A program made the translations under genes and the position numbers. The notes beneath the pieces were generated by a model. That model was not told where the DNA came from. It searched no databases and saw only the letters and a program-made list of their open reading frames with translations. From Metaruminococcus_A gallistercoris (GTDB taxonomy: Bacteria; Bacillota; Clostridia; Oscillospirales; Ruminococcaceae): a stretch of DNA of 64,000 bases. Shown in pieces: positions 8,658 through 17,170 of this stretch. Each line of letters opens with the position of its first letter. The first letter of the stretch is position 1. The stretch covers positions 1 to 64,000 of the forward strand of contig CAJFNQ010000040.1 in the NCBI GenBank assembly GCA_904394975.1, in the 5' to 3' direction.

Positions 8658-8697
8658 ACAAAAACACCGCCCGGTTTAATGCAGGCGGTGTTTTTCT
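8658..8697 (-). terminator. corA terminator
   Basis: AAAAACACCGCC (8660-8671) pairs with GGCGGTGTTTTT (8684-8695). The hairpin ends at the corA stop codon and is followed by U residues on the minus strand. Confidence 0.8.
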
Positions 8698-9635
8698 CAT
8701 TTTGAGCTGAACATATTTTTCTTAACCAGAATAATTCCAACAATTCCCGTCGCCACCAAAGACAGCACCACAGGAAACCAGAAATGGGTGAGCGGAATAC
8801 CGTCAACGTTCATGCCATAAAAGCTTGCTACCATAGTCGGAATCGCCATGAGGATGGTGATGGAAGTAAGCACCTTCATGACAATATTTAGGTTATTGGA
8901 AATTACTGAAGCGAACGCGTCCATCGTTCCGGACAGGATGCTGGAATAAATGTTAGACATTTCAATGGCCTGTTTGACCTCAATGATAACGTCTTCCAGA
9001 AGGTCCTGATCTTCCTCATACATTTTAATCACACGACCGCGCAGGATTTTTTCCAGCGTGATCTCGTCTGATTTAAGGGAAGTGGAAAAATAAACAAGGG
9101 ATTTTTCCAGCCCAAGCAACTGGATAAGCTCTTTATTCCGCAGAGAACGGTGCAGCTGACGTTCGATCATATTGGAAAGCTTGTCAATCTGCTTTAAGTA
9201 TTGCAGATATTTGGTTGCGACCCGCAAAAGCATCATCAGCAAAAAGCGAGTCTTTAGGTGGGTCTGCACATTTTTAATCAGGCCATTTTCAAACTCGGTA
9301 ATGACAGGATTTTCTTTCAGGCAGACCGAAACGACCAGTTTTTTGGTCAAGATAAAACCAATCGGCATTGTGGTGTAAAGAATGGTGTCTTTATCCGCTT
9401 CTTTTTCGGCAAGCGGTGCATCCATAATCACCAGAGTCTGATCCTCTTCGTTTTCAATACGAGAGGACTCCTCATCATCCAGCGCAGCGCGCACAAAATC
9501 CGAATCCAGTTCCACCGTTTCGACCAAATAGCGAATTTCGTCTTCTGTTGGACTGACAACCGAAATCCAACAACCCTCACACGGGAACTGAACACGTACG
9601 ACTTTTCCATTTTCAGTTTTGTAAATACGGATCAT
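8697..9635 (-). CDS. corA: CorA-family magnesium transporter
   Basis: CorA-type divalent cation channel of 312 residues. It has a large N-terminal cytoplasmic domain, a long helical stalk (about 120-250), and two C-terminal membrane helices. The signature G-M-N (in F-Y-G-M-N-V) ends the first helix near residue 275, and the protein ends in a short basic tail. It would form a pentameric Mg2+ (or Co2+) channel. The ribosome site AAGGGGAG precedes the ATG at 9635. The transcript starts about 130 nt upstream and carries a short leader ORF (9651-9728) ending 15 nt before the corA start, which implies translational or transcriptional control through the leader. Confidence 0.92.
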   Translation of the reverse strand: MIRIYKTENGKVVRVQFPCEGCWISVVSPTEDEIRYLVETVELDSDFVRAALDDEESSRIENEEDQTLVIMDAPLAEKEADKDTILYTTMPIGFILTKKLVVSVCLKENPVITEFENGLIKNVQTHLKTRFLLMMLLRVATKYLQYLKQIDKLSNMIERQLHRSLRNKELIQLLGLEKSLVYFSTSLKSDEITLEKILRGRVIKMYEEDQDLLEDVIIEVKQAIEMSNIYSSILSGTMDAFASVISNNLNIVMKVLTSITILMAIPTMVASFYGMNVDGIPLTHFWFPVVLSLVATGIVGIILVKKNMFSSK

Positions 9636-9640
9636 AAACT

Positions 9641-9685
9641 TCTCCCCTTTTCACCGGGGAAAGCCTGTTAACACGCAAATCCCGG
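9641..9685 (-). promoter_or_regulatory. Possible competing helices controlling corA translation
   Basis: On the transcript, UUUCCCC (9656-9662, the last codons of the leader ORF) can pair with GGGGAGA (9641-9647), which is the corA ribosome site, with an 8-nt loop. An upstream CCGGG (9681-9685, mid-leader) can instead pair with CCCGG (9654-9658), freeing the ribosome site. The helices are short (5-7 bp), so this is a hypothesis. Confidence 0.35.
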
Positions 9686-9728
9686 CCATATTATCAACAC
9701 ATATTCGACTGTACGGGTCAGGATTCAC
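9651..9728 (-). CDS. corA leader peptide (25 residues, begins M-N-P-D-P)
   Basis: Short ORF with GTG start (9726-9728) and TGA stop (9651-9653). It has a strong ribosome site GGAGGTGG (GGAGG 7 nt before GTG). The peptide starts M-N-P-D-P-Y-S-R and ends T-G-F-P-R; the middle holds two Cys residues and is hydrophobic. It lies wholly between the corA promoter and the corA ribosome site. Known parallel: the enterobacterial MgtL leader upstream of the Mg transporter gene mgtA starts M-E-P-D-P and promotes ribosome destabilisation at low Mg2+. Function here is inferred from position and this motif, not from homology over the full length. It could be a chance ORF, but the ribosome site argues against that. 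Confidence 0.65.
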   Translation of the reverse strand: MNPDPYSRICVDNMAGICVLTGFPR

Positions 9729-9773
9729 AATGCCACCTCCATTTATCAAGCTATATAAGCCATATCTTTTTAT

Positions 9774-9782
9774 ATTATACCA
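9774..9782 (-). promoter_or_regulatory. corA promoter (extended -10)
   Basis: Minus-strand TGGTATAAT, an extended -10 element. Transcription from it would start near 9767 and include the complete leader ORF. No strong -35 is seen. Confidence 0.55.
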
Positions 9783-9816
9783 CAAATAACATCGCAATAA
9801 CAGACCGGAAAGCAAC

Positions 9817-9850
9817 AAAAAACCCACCATTCTTCATGGTGGGTTTTACA
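9817..9850 (-). terminator. ftsZ / dcw cluster terminator
   Basis: AAAACCCACCAT pairs with ATGGTGGGTTTT across 9818-9847, with A-rich sequence that becomes a U-run on the minus strand. It ends the dcw transcript and insulates corA. Confidence 0.85.
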
Positions 9851-9876
9851 TTTTTTACAAAGCCGCAATTGGTCAC

Positions 9877-10962
9877 TTAGCGTTTATTGAACATTTTCAT
9901 GATCTCATCAAAATCGTCATCCCCAACGCCATTAGAAGCAGTTGAAGCAGAGGAAGCTGAAGGAGAAACGGATGCAGCAGGAGCATCAGACGAATCCGGG
10001 CGCTGCCCATCATCAAAACCGGTCGCAATGACAGTGATCTTCATTTCATCCTCATAGCTGTCATCAAACGCAGCACCCCAGATGATATTCGCTTCCGGAT
10101 GAGCCGCCTTGGAGATCATGGAAGATGCAAGATCAACTTCATCCAATCCAATATCACTGGAAGCAGTAATGTTAATAATAACACCGCGCGCACCGTTAAT
10201 GGAAGTTTCGAGCAGCGGGCTGGAAATCGCCATTGTAGCAGCAGCTTCCGCCTTATCTTTGCCCTGAGCACGTCCAACACCCATATGCGCATAACCAGCG
10301 TCTTTCATTACGCTGGTAACATCTGCAAAGTCAAGGTTGACAAGGCCAGGAATGTTAATCAAGTCTGAAATACTCTGTACGCCCTGACGAAGGACATCAT
10401 CAGCAGCAAGAAACGCGTTTGCAAGCGTAATCTTTGTGTCCGGAATCAGTTTCAAACGCTCATTCGGAATGACCACAAGAGAGTCTACCTGCCGGCCGAG
10501 CGCGGCAATACCCGCTTCTGCCTGAGCCATTCTGCGGGGGCCTTCAAACAGAAATGGTTTCGTAACAATACCAATGGTCAGAATGCCCAATTCGCGCGCT
10601 ACTTCCGCAACGATTGGTGCGGCACCGGTACCGGTACCACCACCCATACCCGCGGTGATAAACACCATCTGGGTGCCTTTCAAAGCAGCAGCGATCTCTT
10701 CGCGGCTTTCTTCCGCAGCTCTTTGCCCACGCTCCGGATCACCGCCGGCGCCACGGCCTTTGGTTAATTTTTCACCGATCGGAATCTTGGTTGCAGCCTT
10801 GGAGTGAAAAAGAACCTGTTTATCTGTATTAATGGTAATAAACTCAACGCTTTCCATACCGGAAGTAATCATGCGGTTTACTGCATTTCCGCCGCCGCCG
10901 CCAACGCCGACAACTTTAATATTAACCGCTTTTTCCATTTCATTGTCCAGCACAAAATTCAC
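9877..10962 (-). CDS. ftsZ: Cell division GTPase FtsZ
   Basis: Tubulin-like division GTPase of 361 residues that polymerises into the Z-ring. The N-terminal G-V-G-G-G-G-G-N-A segment is at 19-27, the tubulin signature G-G-G-T-G-T-G at 107-113, and the T7 loop N-L-D-F-A-D-V lies further on. A Ser/Ala-rich linker and the conserved C-terminal peptide (D-D-F-D-E-I-M-K-M-F near the end) are present. I chose the GTG at 10962 because GGAGG lies 9 nt upstream; the in-frame ATG at 11019 has no ribosome site and would add 19 residues absent from known FtsZ N-termini. It is the last gene of the dcw cluster and has its own promoter. Confidence 0.96.
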   Translation of the reverse strand: MNFVLDNEMEKAVNIKVVGVGGGGGNAVNRMITSGMESVEFITINTDKQVLFHSKAATKIPIGEKLTKGRGAGGDPERGQRAAEESREEIAAALKGTQMVFITAGMGGGTGTGAAPIVAEVARELGILTIGIVTKPFLFEGPRRMAQAEAGIAALGRQVDSLVVIPNERLKLIPDTKITLANAFLAADDVLRQGVQSISDLINIPGLVNLDFADVTSVMKDAGYAHMGVGRAQGKDKAEAAATMAISSPLLETSINGARGVIINITASSDIGLDEVDLASSMISKAAHPEANIIWGAAFDDSYEDEMKITVIATGFDDGQRPDSSDAPAASVSPSASSASTASNGVGDDDFDEIMKMFNKR

Positions 10963-11066
10963 TTTACCGTTCCTCCATTGCGATTTGATGCGTCCTGCTA
11001 AAGCCTGTTCAGACTTCATTCTATTTGAAGCAATGCCAATAAGCCCTTATAAACTCTATGCTTATA

Positions 11067-11096
11067 ATCATATCATAAAACAAAGGCTGTTTTCAA
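11067..11096 (-). promoter_or_regulatory. ftsZ promoter
   Basis: Minus-strand TTGAAA (11091-11096), 18-nt spacer, TATGAT (11067-11072) preceded by TG, giving an extended -10. It lies in the 250-nt gap between ftsQ and ftsZ, so ftsZ can be made independently of the upstream wall genes. Confidence 0.6.
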
Positions 11097-11212
11097 GTAT
11101 TTTCTTGACTTTTGACCGAAAAAACCAATGCGGTTTTGTGCATAACGGAAAATTTTACCTGTTTTGCCAAAAACTTCAATTTTATTCCCTTTTTACAGAT
11201 TCACACCGCAAT

Positions 11213-12472
11213 CTACGCAGCAGAATCAACCGTTTGAGACTCAGTTGTGCTCTCTTCCACACTAGATGATGTTTCCTCGCTGCTTGGGGATTGCTCTTCA
11301 GAAGACGCAGCTTGCTCCCCGCCTTGGGTCTGTGAATCGGAAGACACTGATTCATCCTCAAGGCTGCTGGCAGGGCGAAAATATGCTGTACCGGTTTTCT
11401 GCACATCAATAATACCTGTTTCGCTCTCACCCAGACGAGTTTCTGCCAGTTCTTTAGCAAATGTGAGTTTATATTCCAAATCGCTGATATTACCCAGGTC
11501 CACCCGAAAACGATTATCCAAAAAAACACGAATGTCAACCACGCTGTTAATATCCACCCGGGTAATGTTATCAAGCCCTATATTTTCCGCTGCGGCGTTG
11601 ATTTCATTGAGAATATCCATTCCCTCGCCGCTGCCCGCGGAAAGAAATGTTCCAACTGTGTTTTCCGGTATCTCCACTCCATTTACCACAAACGTATTTT
11701 CAGCCGGTTGGGCAAGGCCAGTTTCCAAAATCCTTCCGGCTTCACTCACTGTACTGTACAAACCGCCGTTTGAAAAACTCATGACAGGCTGGGCATCTGT
11801 CACCGTAATAACAATGGAGTTCGGAAAAGAACGAGAAATCTGCGCATGGTCTACAAACACCAGCGCATCGACAATCTGTTCCTCTGCTCGGCCTGTGTTA
11901 ATTCGAAAGAGATTATCGCCGGTATGCAGACCCGAAGCCGCGATAATTTCATCCGCGCTATAACGCCCGCTTCCTTCCACCGTGATGGTGTCAATGTTAA
12001 AAAACACGGTCAAAGAAAGAACAATGCCCGCAATAACTACAAACAAAAATAATATAATGTAATATAGTGTATATCTTTTTTTCCGTCGGCGCCGATGCCC
12101 CGCAGTCACCGAACGCTGAAGACGTTCCCTCTCGTTCAGAGGCTGACCGGCGGGTTTTGTCTGACGGCGCATTTGAGGTTGAGTTTGGGTTGATGAACGC
12201 CTGCCCGCAGAGGACTGCTGACGGGTTGAAGTCCTTGCGGATTCCGGAACCCGTGCCGGTCCAGAGGCCTGTGTACGCTGCCGCATACCTGCAGAAGCGT
12301 TTCCAGGTTTCGGTTTTCCGCTCTCTTTTGCCGTGCTCCCAGCACGCGGCGGCACAGTGTTTTTCGCTGTACCTTTTTTCGGTTTATCGGGCCGCGGTTT
12401 CTTTTTCCGCGGCGGTTTGGCAAGGCCATTGCGCTCATCCAGCTGTTGCCGGGCGCGCTTGACTTCATTCAT
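11213..12472 (-). CDS. ftsQ: Cell division protein FtsQ/DivIB
   Basis: Bitopic divisome protein of 419 residues. A very long basic, Pro/Lys/Arg/Ser/Gln-rich cytoplasmic tail (about 1-130) precedes a basic anchor and one membrane helix (about 134-156). An extracytoplasmic POTRA domain begins with F-F-N-I-D-T-I-T-V-E-G, followed by the FtsQ beta domain. The C-terminus is an unusual Ser/Glu/Gln-rich acidic tail of roughly 45 residues. FtsQ/DivIB usually has about 260-300 residues, so both tails are extra. The start at 12472 has AAAGGA 9-10 nt upstream. It links the divisome to septal wall synthesis with FtsL. Confidence 0.85.
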   Translation of the reverse strand: MNEVKRARQQLDERNGLAKPPRKKKPRPDKPKKGTAKNTVPPRAGSTAKESGKPKPGNASAGMRQRTQASGPARVPESARTSTRQQSSAGRRSSTQTQPQMRRQTKPAGQPLNERERLQRSVTAGHRRRRKKRYTLYYIILFLFVVIAGIVLSLTVFFNIDTITVEGSGRYSADEIIAASGLHTGDNLFRINTGRAEEQIVDALVFVDHAQISRSFPNSIVITVTDAQPVMSFSNGGLYSTVSEAGRILETGLAQPAENTFVVNGVEIPENTVGTFLSAGSGEGMDILNEINAAAENIGLDNITRVDINSVVDIRVFLDNRFRVDLGNISDLEYKLTFAKELAETRLGESETGIIDVQKTGTAYFRPASSLEDESVSSDSQTQGGEQAASSEEQSPSSEETSSSVEESTTESQTVDSAA

Positions 12473-12491
12473 CCAAAAACATCCTTTGCTT

Positions 12492-13751
12492 TTAACTCTC
12501 TCTATGAATCCTTGCGCCGAGACGCGCAAGTGTTTTTTCGATCCGCTCATATCCACGATCGATATGGAATACTTTGGAGACAGCGGTTATTCCGGACGCC
12601 GCGAGCCCCGCAACGACCAGAGAAGCGCCGCCCCGCAAATCAGTGGCTTCCACATTTGCACCATACAATGCCCGAACGCCTTCTACAACGGCAACTTTGC
12701 CTTCCACTTTAATCTTGGCGCCCATCCGTGTCAATTCACCCACATGTTTGTAACGATTTTCGAAAACGTTTTCCACAAACATTGTCGTACCGGAAGCAAG
12801 CGCAGCAACTGTCATAACCGGAGCCTGCGCATCGGTTGGGAAACCCGGATAAGGCATCGTGCGAATCGTCTTAAACGCTTTTAACCGGAGCGGCGCTTTT
12901 AAGTAAACCGAATGCTGATCAGCACGCAATTTACATCCTGCCTGATCCAGCACAGGAAGAATGCAGTTGAAATGCTCCGGCAAAACATCGGTAAGCAAAA
13001 GTTCCCCACCTGTTACAGCGGCGGCGCACAGGTAGGTCACCGCCACAATACGGTCCGGAATAACACGGTACTCCACACCGTGAAGTTCCGGCACGCCATC
13101 GATCACGATGGTGTTTTTACCAGCACCGTAAATCTTCGCACCGCAAAGGTTTAAAAATTCCGCCAACGCAACGATCTCTGGTTCCTGCGCCGCGTTGGTG
13201 ATAACCGTTCGTCCAAGAGCGGTAGCAGCTGCAATCATGATATTCTCGGTCGCGCCCACACTGGGGAACGAAAAAGAAATATCACAGCCGACAAACCGTC
13301 TGCTTTCCAGCCGGCAGTCCAACAGGCCATATTCTTCATTGATTTTCAGCCCGAGCTGCCTCAAACCGGCTAAATGCAAATCAATCGGTCTGGGGCCCAA
13401 TTCACAGCCGCCTGGAAAAGACACCTGCGCACTGTGTGTGCGGGCTGCAATGGCTCCCAGAAAAACCACCGAGGAGCGCATTTCACGCATCAAATCATCC
13501 GGAACATCGGAACGGGAAACACTGGAAGCATCCACTTCCACCGAATTTCCGACGCGGGAAATACGGCACCCCAGATAATTTAATATCTTACACGCGGCGT
13601 CCACATCTGTCAAATCCGGGCAATTATGTAATACCGTTTTGCCTTTTACCAGAAGCGCCGCCGCAAACAAAGGCAATGCGCTGTTCTTGGCTCCCTGCAC
13701 CGGGAGTTCTCCGACCAACGGCACCCCGCCAGATATATATAGTTTTTCCAT
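12492..13751 (-). CDS. murA: UDP-N-acetylglucosamine 1-carboxyvinyltransferase MurA
   Basis: First committed enzyme of peptidoglycan synthesis: transfers enolpyruvate from PEP to UDP-GlcNAc. It has 419 residues, the usual length. The PEP/fosfomycin-reactive cysteine is C116 in P-G-G-C-E-L-G-P-R-P; the N-terminal K-N-S motif is at 22-24, and the later R-T-M-P-Y-P-G-F-P-T-D segment is intact. With the catalytic Cys present, intrinsic fosfomycin insensitivity by Cys-to-Asp is not expected. It lies between murG and ftsQ and is preceded by GGAGGG. A hairpin in the gap to murG may modulate its expression. Confidence 0.95.
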   Translation of the reverse strand: MEKLYISGGVPLVGELPVQGAKNSALPLFAAALLVKGKTVLHNCPDLTDVDAACKILNYLGCRISRVGNSVEVDASSVSRSDVPDDLMREMRSSVVFLGAIAARTHSAQVSFPGGCELGPRPIDLHLAGLRQLGLKINEEYGLLDCRLESRRFVGCDISFSFPSVGATENIMIAAATALGRTVITNAAQEPEIVALAEFLNLCGAKIYGAGKNTIVIDGVPELHGVEYRVIPDRIVAVTYLCAAAVTGGELLLTDVLPEHFNCILPVLDQAGCKLRADQHSVYLKAPLRLKAFKTIRTMPYPGFPTDAQAPVMTVAALASGTTMFVENVFENRYKHVGELTRMGAKIKVEGKVAVVEGVRALYGANVEATDLRGGASLVVAGLAASGITAVSKVFHIDRGYERIEKTLARLGARIHRES

Positions 13752-13779
13752 TCAAACACCCTCCCTGATGATGCAGATA

Positions 13780-13810
13780 AATCCGTAATGCCTGCGGGGC
13801 CTTACGGATT
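13780..13810 (-). other. Hairpin in the murG-murA gap
   Basis: A nested stem on the minus strand: AATCCGTAA/TTACGGATT (9 bp), then GCC/GGC, with a small loop. It occupies the 90-nt gap between murG and murA. It is not followed by a clear U-run, so it is more likely an RNA processing or stability element or a weak attenuator than a full terminator. Confidence 0.45.
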
Positions 13811-13841
13811 ATTCTATGCCAGAGAGGCGTATTTGGTGATT

Positions 13842-14969
13842 TTAATCGTTTTGGGGAACAAGCTCGCGCACAGCGCGGTAGATTTGATCCGCCGTATCCA
13901 AAACAGCAAGAGCCGAAGCGTTTCTGGAAAGTTCCTGCAGTTTTTCCGGGTTCATGCACAGGTCTTTGACCACCGCTACAAACTCTTCCTTGTTGTAATT
14001 CTTTTCTTCAATGACGATTGCCGCATGATGATTCTGCAAAACAAGCGCATTGTGGTACTGATGGTTTTCACTGACCGTGGGACACGGAATGAGGATGGAC
14101 GCTTTCCCAGCCACTTCCAATTCACTCAAAGTAATCGCGCCGGAACGGCAGATAACCAAGTCAGCCGCCGCAAGGCAGGTGTCCATGTTGTCAATATACC
14201 GGCGCACATCAATACGCTTTTTGCCTTCAAGATTCACGCCGCGGTCCTTGAGCATTTTCGGAAACACTTCCGCACCAAGCTGACCGTAACCATGAATGTG
14301 ATTGATCGCGTCTGTATTCTGGTGCCATTCCATCAGATCCGCGGCAATGCGGTTGATGGTGATTGCACCAAGACTTCCGCCAAAAGACAAAATACAGACC
14401 TTATCATCCATACCAAGCTCTTTGCGGGCTTCCGCCTTTGATTTATAAATGATGCTTTCCCGCACCGGGTTTCCGGTTACATATACCTTCCCGCGAATCT
14501 TCAACAATTTTCTGGCTTCCTGCACCGCAAGGCAGACAACATCCGCTTTTTTGGCAAGCGCCTTTGTGGTAACTCCGGGAAACGCGTTCTGCTCATGAAT
14601 GAGTGTTTTGATTCCCATTTTCTGAGCAGTAAAGACGATCGGACCGCTGACATATCCTCCCGTGCCAATCACAATATCCGGCTTAAAGTCGTTGATGATC
14701 TTTTTGGCCGTATGGGGAGAGGTCAGCATATAGCAGACCGTTTTCACATTATGCCGAATATCCTCCGGGGAAAAGCCACGCCAAAACCCTTTGACTTGAA
14801 TGGGGGTAAAGTCATAGCCGGCGTTTTTCACAAGCCTGGCTTCCATTCCATCCGGCGTACCGGCGAAAAGAATCTCGGCATCCGGCTCATGCCGTTTAAT
14901 ACACGCCGCAATGGCAAGAGCCGGGTTGATATGTCCGGCTGTTCCGCCCCCTGCTAACAAAACTCTCAT
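13842..14969 (-). CDS. murG: MurG, lipid II-forming GlcNAc transferase
   Basis: GT28 glycosyltransferase of 375 residues that adds GlcNAc to lipid I at the inner membrane face. The N-terminal G-G-G-T-A-G-H-I-N-P-A loop is at 7-17; a second Gly loop S-F-G-G-S-L-G-A is near 195; and the UDP-GlcNAc site is near I-C-R-S-G-A-I-T-L-S-E-L. The length is normal (about 360). It directly follows ftsW in the dcw order, with 16 nt between them. Confidence 0.95.
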   Translation of the reverse strand: MRVLLAGGGTAGHINPALAIAACIKRHEPDAEILFAGTPDGMEARLVKNAGYDFTPIQVKGFWRGFSPEDIRHNVKTVCYMLTSPHTAKKIINDFKPDIVIGTGGYVSGPIVFTAQKMGIKTLIHEQNAFPGVTTKALAKKADVVCLAVQEARKLLKIRGKVYVTGNPVRESIIYKSKAEARKELGMDDKVCILSFGGSLGAITINRIAADLMEWHQNTDAINHIHGYGQLGAEVFPKMLKDRGVNLEGKKRIDVRRYIDNMDTCLAAADLVICRSGAITLSELEVAGKASILIPCPTVSENHQYHNALVLQNHHAAIVIEEKNYNKEEFVAVVKDLCMNPEKLQELSRNASALAVLDTADQIYRAVRELVPQND

Positions 14970-14985
14970 ATTCTCACACCTTCAT

Positions 14986-16122
14986 TTACTGCTTCATAAT
15001 GGCTGAATGCCTTGATATATTCAACACCACTCCCATTTGCAACAACTGCATTAACAGCGCTGTACCGCCGTAACTGAAAAACGGCAGGCTGATACCAGTG
15101 TTTGGAACAGTATTGGTAACAACCGCGATGTTGACAATTACTTGTATACCGATTTGAGCAGTCAAACCGACTGCAAGCATGGAACCAAACTTATCCGGCG
15201 CACGGGAAGCAATGATGAAACCGCGTACCACAAACAACGCAAAAAGGGTTACCAGCACGACTGCACCGATAAAGCCGAGTTCTTCACAGACGATGGAAAA
15301 AATAAAGTCATTCTGCGGTTCCGGCAGATACAGGTATTTTTGCCTTGAGTTTCCAAGGCCCAGCCCGGTAAATCCACCTGAACCAATTGCCAAGAGAGAC
15401 TGCACCGTCTGGTAGGTATCGCCTTGCGGATCCGAAAACGGATCCAGCCAGCTGGCCAGTCTTGCTTCCACATATCCGATACCGCCGTATAGAATAACTA
15501 GGAGCACACCTAGCGCGGCAATGATCAAAAGCGCGACATAGTAGCGATATTTTACACCACCGACAAACATCATAACCAATGCAATGGAAACGATAAGAAT
15601 TGTACCGGAAAGATGCGGCTCCAGAATCATGAGAACGCATACGATGCCAAGCGGTATCATAAAAGGAAGCACGCCGTACCGGAATGTGCCCATTTTATCA
15701 TAGTTTTTCATGATAAGATAGGCAAAGAGCAAAACCAGCGCGAATTTCATGATCTCAGACGGCTGAAAGGTGATGATCTTCAGGTCAATCCACCTTCGTG
15801 CCCCTTTTTGTTCCGGCATGAACAGTACAATCACAAGAAGCAGCAAGCCGCCGCCAAAGAACCATGGAACAAACTTCAAAAGAACGTGATAATTAATACA
15901 AGAAACAAACAGCATGCCAGCAATGCCCATGACCGCAAATATCGCCTGACGTTTGATAAAATACAGACTGTCACCGTACTGGTAATAAGCATAAGCGTAG
16001 CTTGCTGAAAACAGCATGATAAGGCCGAATGTGAGAAGCACAAGAATGATGATGAGGAATGTTGCATCCATATGCGGCAAACGTTTTGCCGTTGCCCGTT
16101 TTTGTTTTGTTGCCACCGGCAT
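14986..16122 (-). CDS. ftsW: SEDS glycosyltransferase FtsW/SpoVE
   Basis: Polytopic SEDS protein of 378 residues with about ten membrane helices. Hallmarks are P-S-E-I-M-K-F after the first helices, the S-D-P-Q-G-D-T-Y-Q segment in the large extracellular loop, Q-N-D-F-I-F-S-I-V-C-E-E-L-G-F and, near the end, G-I-S-L-P-F-F-S-Y-G-G. It polymerises lipid II with its cognate class B PBP, encoded upstream as ftsI. Whether it serves vegetative division (FtsW) or spore cortex (SpoVE) cannot be decided from sequence; the dcw location is compatible with both. murD, usual between mraY and this gene, is absent. Confidence 0.92.
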   Translation of the reverse strand: MPVATKQKRATAKRLPHMDATFLIIILVLLTFGLIMLFSASYAYAYYQYGDSLYFIKRQAIFAVMGIAGMLFVSCINYHVLLKFVPWFFGGGLLLLVIVLFMPEQKGARRWIDLKIITFQPSEIMKFALVLLFAYLIMKNYDKMGTFRYGVLPFMIPLGIVCVLMILEPHLSGTILIVSIALVMMFVGGVKYRYYVALLIIAALGVLLVILYGGIGYVEARLASWLDPFSDPQGDTYQTVQSLLAIGSGGFTGLGLGNSRQKYLYLPEPQNDFIFSIVCEELGFIGAVVLVTLFALFVVRGFIIASRAPDKFGSMLAVGLTAQIGIQVIVNIAVVTNTVPNTGISLPFFSYGGTALLMQLLQMGVVLNISRHSAIMKQ

Positions 16123-16147
16123 TCCCCTCCAAAAACAAAATTATAAA

Positions 16148-17149
16148 TCAGATCTGCAACGCAAGAAACACCGCCAGCCCACCAAACACAAGCGTAACCA
16201 GCGAAAAGACAAGAACAATTTTCACTTCACTCCAGCCGCACATCTCAAAATGATGATGGATCGGGCTCATTTTAAACACCCGTTTTCCGGTCAATTTAAA
16301 ACTTGTGACCTGAATGACAACCGAAAGTTCTTCACAAATGTAAACAATCCCGATTGGGATAAGCAGCACCGGCAATCCAACGCCCATACCCAGCGCGATG
16401 ACCATGCCGCCCAAAAACATCGAGCCCAAGTCGCCCATAAAGCATTTTGCCGGATAGAAATTCCAGACAAGAAAGCCCAGGCAGGCGCCTGCCAGAGCGG
16501 TGGAAAGAACAGACATATTATCAAAGCGGTAAACCGAAGAAATAACCATATACACAATGGCGACTACAAAAGTAACCGAAGAGGCAAGGCCGTCAATTCC
16601 ATCGGTCAGATTCACCGCATTGACAAAGCCTACGATTCCGATCACGATCAACGGATAATAGAAGAAGCCAAAATCCACCTGACCCAGCAGCGGGAAAACC
16701 ACAACCGTTGATGTATCCCCGCAAAGATACAGAGTAGCAATGTATGCGGCCGCGATCAAAAACTGCATGACCAATTTTTGCCGCGCTTTGAGTCCAAGAT
16801 TTCTCTTTTTGACAACCTTGATGTAATCGTCAATAAATCCAACAAAACCAAATGCGAGCGCCATGACGATTCCGGCAAAAAAGCGGCCCGCTTCAATCGC
16901 CGTAGCCCCTTGTTCGCCACCCAGATACAGGATCAGATACCCCACCAGCGCCGCTGCCAAAACACCGGCAATCATCATAAAGCCGCCCATTGTAGGCGTT
17001 CCCTGCTTTTTTGCATGCCATGTGGGGCCAACGTCATTGATTGTCTGCCCGTATTTAATCTTTCTCAAAAACGGTATCAGCCCAATACCAAGGGCTGCTG
17101 ATACTCCAAACGCAATGACCGCTGTGATAACACTTGTTACTCCAACCAT
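16148..17149 (-). CDS. mraY: Phospho-MurNAc-pentapeptide transferase MraY
   Basis: Integral membrane enzyme of 333 residues that forms lipid I from UDP-MurNAc-pentapeptide and undecaprenyl phosphate. It has about ten TM helices, the D-D-Y-I-K-V-V-K-K-R-N-L-G-L motif with catalytic aspartates near 104-105, N-A-V-N-L-T-D-G-I-D-G-L-A, and the H-H-H-F-E loop near 298-302. It is a complete, normal-length member placed between murF and ftsW. Confidence 0.96.
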   Translation of the reverse strand: MVGVTSVITAVIAFGVSAALGIGLIPFLRKIKYGQTINDVGPTWHAKKQGTPTMGGFMMIAGVLAAALVGYLILYLGGEQGATAIEAGRFFAGIVMALAFGFVGFIDDYIKVVKKRNLGLKARQKLVMQFLIAAAYIATLYLCGDTSTVVVFPLLGQVDFGFFYYPLIVIGIVGFVNAVNLTDGIDGLASSVTFVVAIVYMVISSVYRFDNMSVLSTALAGACLGFLVWNFYPAKCFMGDLGSMFLGGMVIALGMGVGLPVLLIPIGIVYICEELSVVIQVTSFKLTGKRVFKMSPIHHHFEMCGWSEVKIVLVFSLVTLVFGGLAVFLALQI

Positions 17150-17170
17150 TTTTTGTCTCGCCCCTATCCT

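Noticed and set aside
10963..11019. FtsZ extended upstream to the ATG at 11019
   Set aside because: No ribosome site precedes that ATG, while the GTG at 10962 has GGAGG at good spacing and gives a normal FtsZ N-terminus.
12067..12462. 131-codon plus-strand frame opposite ftsQ
   Set aside because: A by-product of the repetitive basic tail of FtsQ in another frame; no ribosome site.
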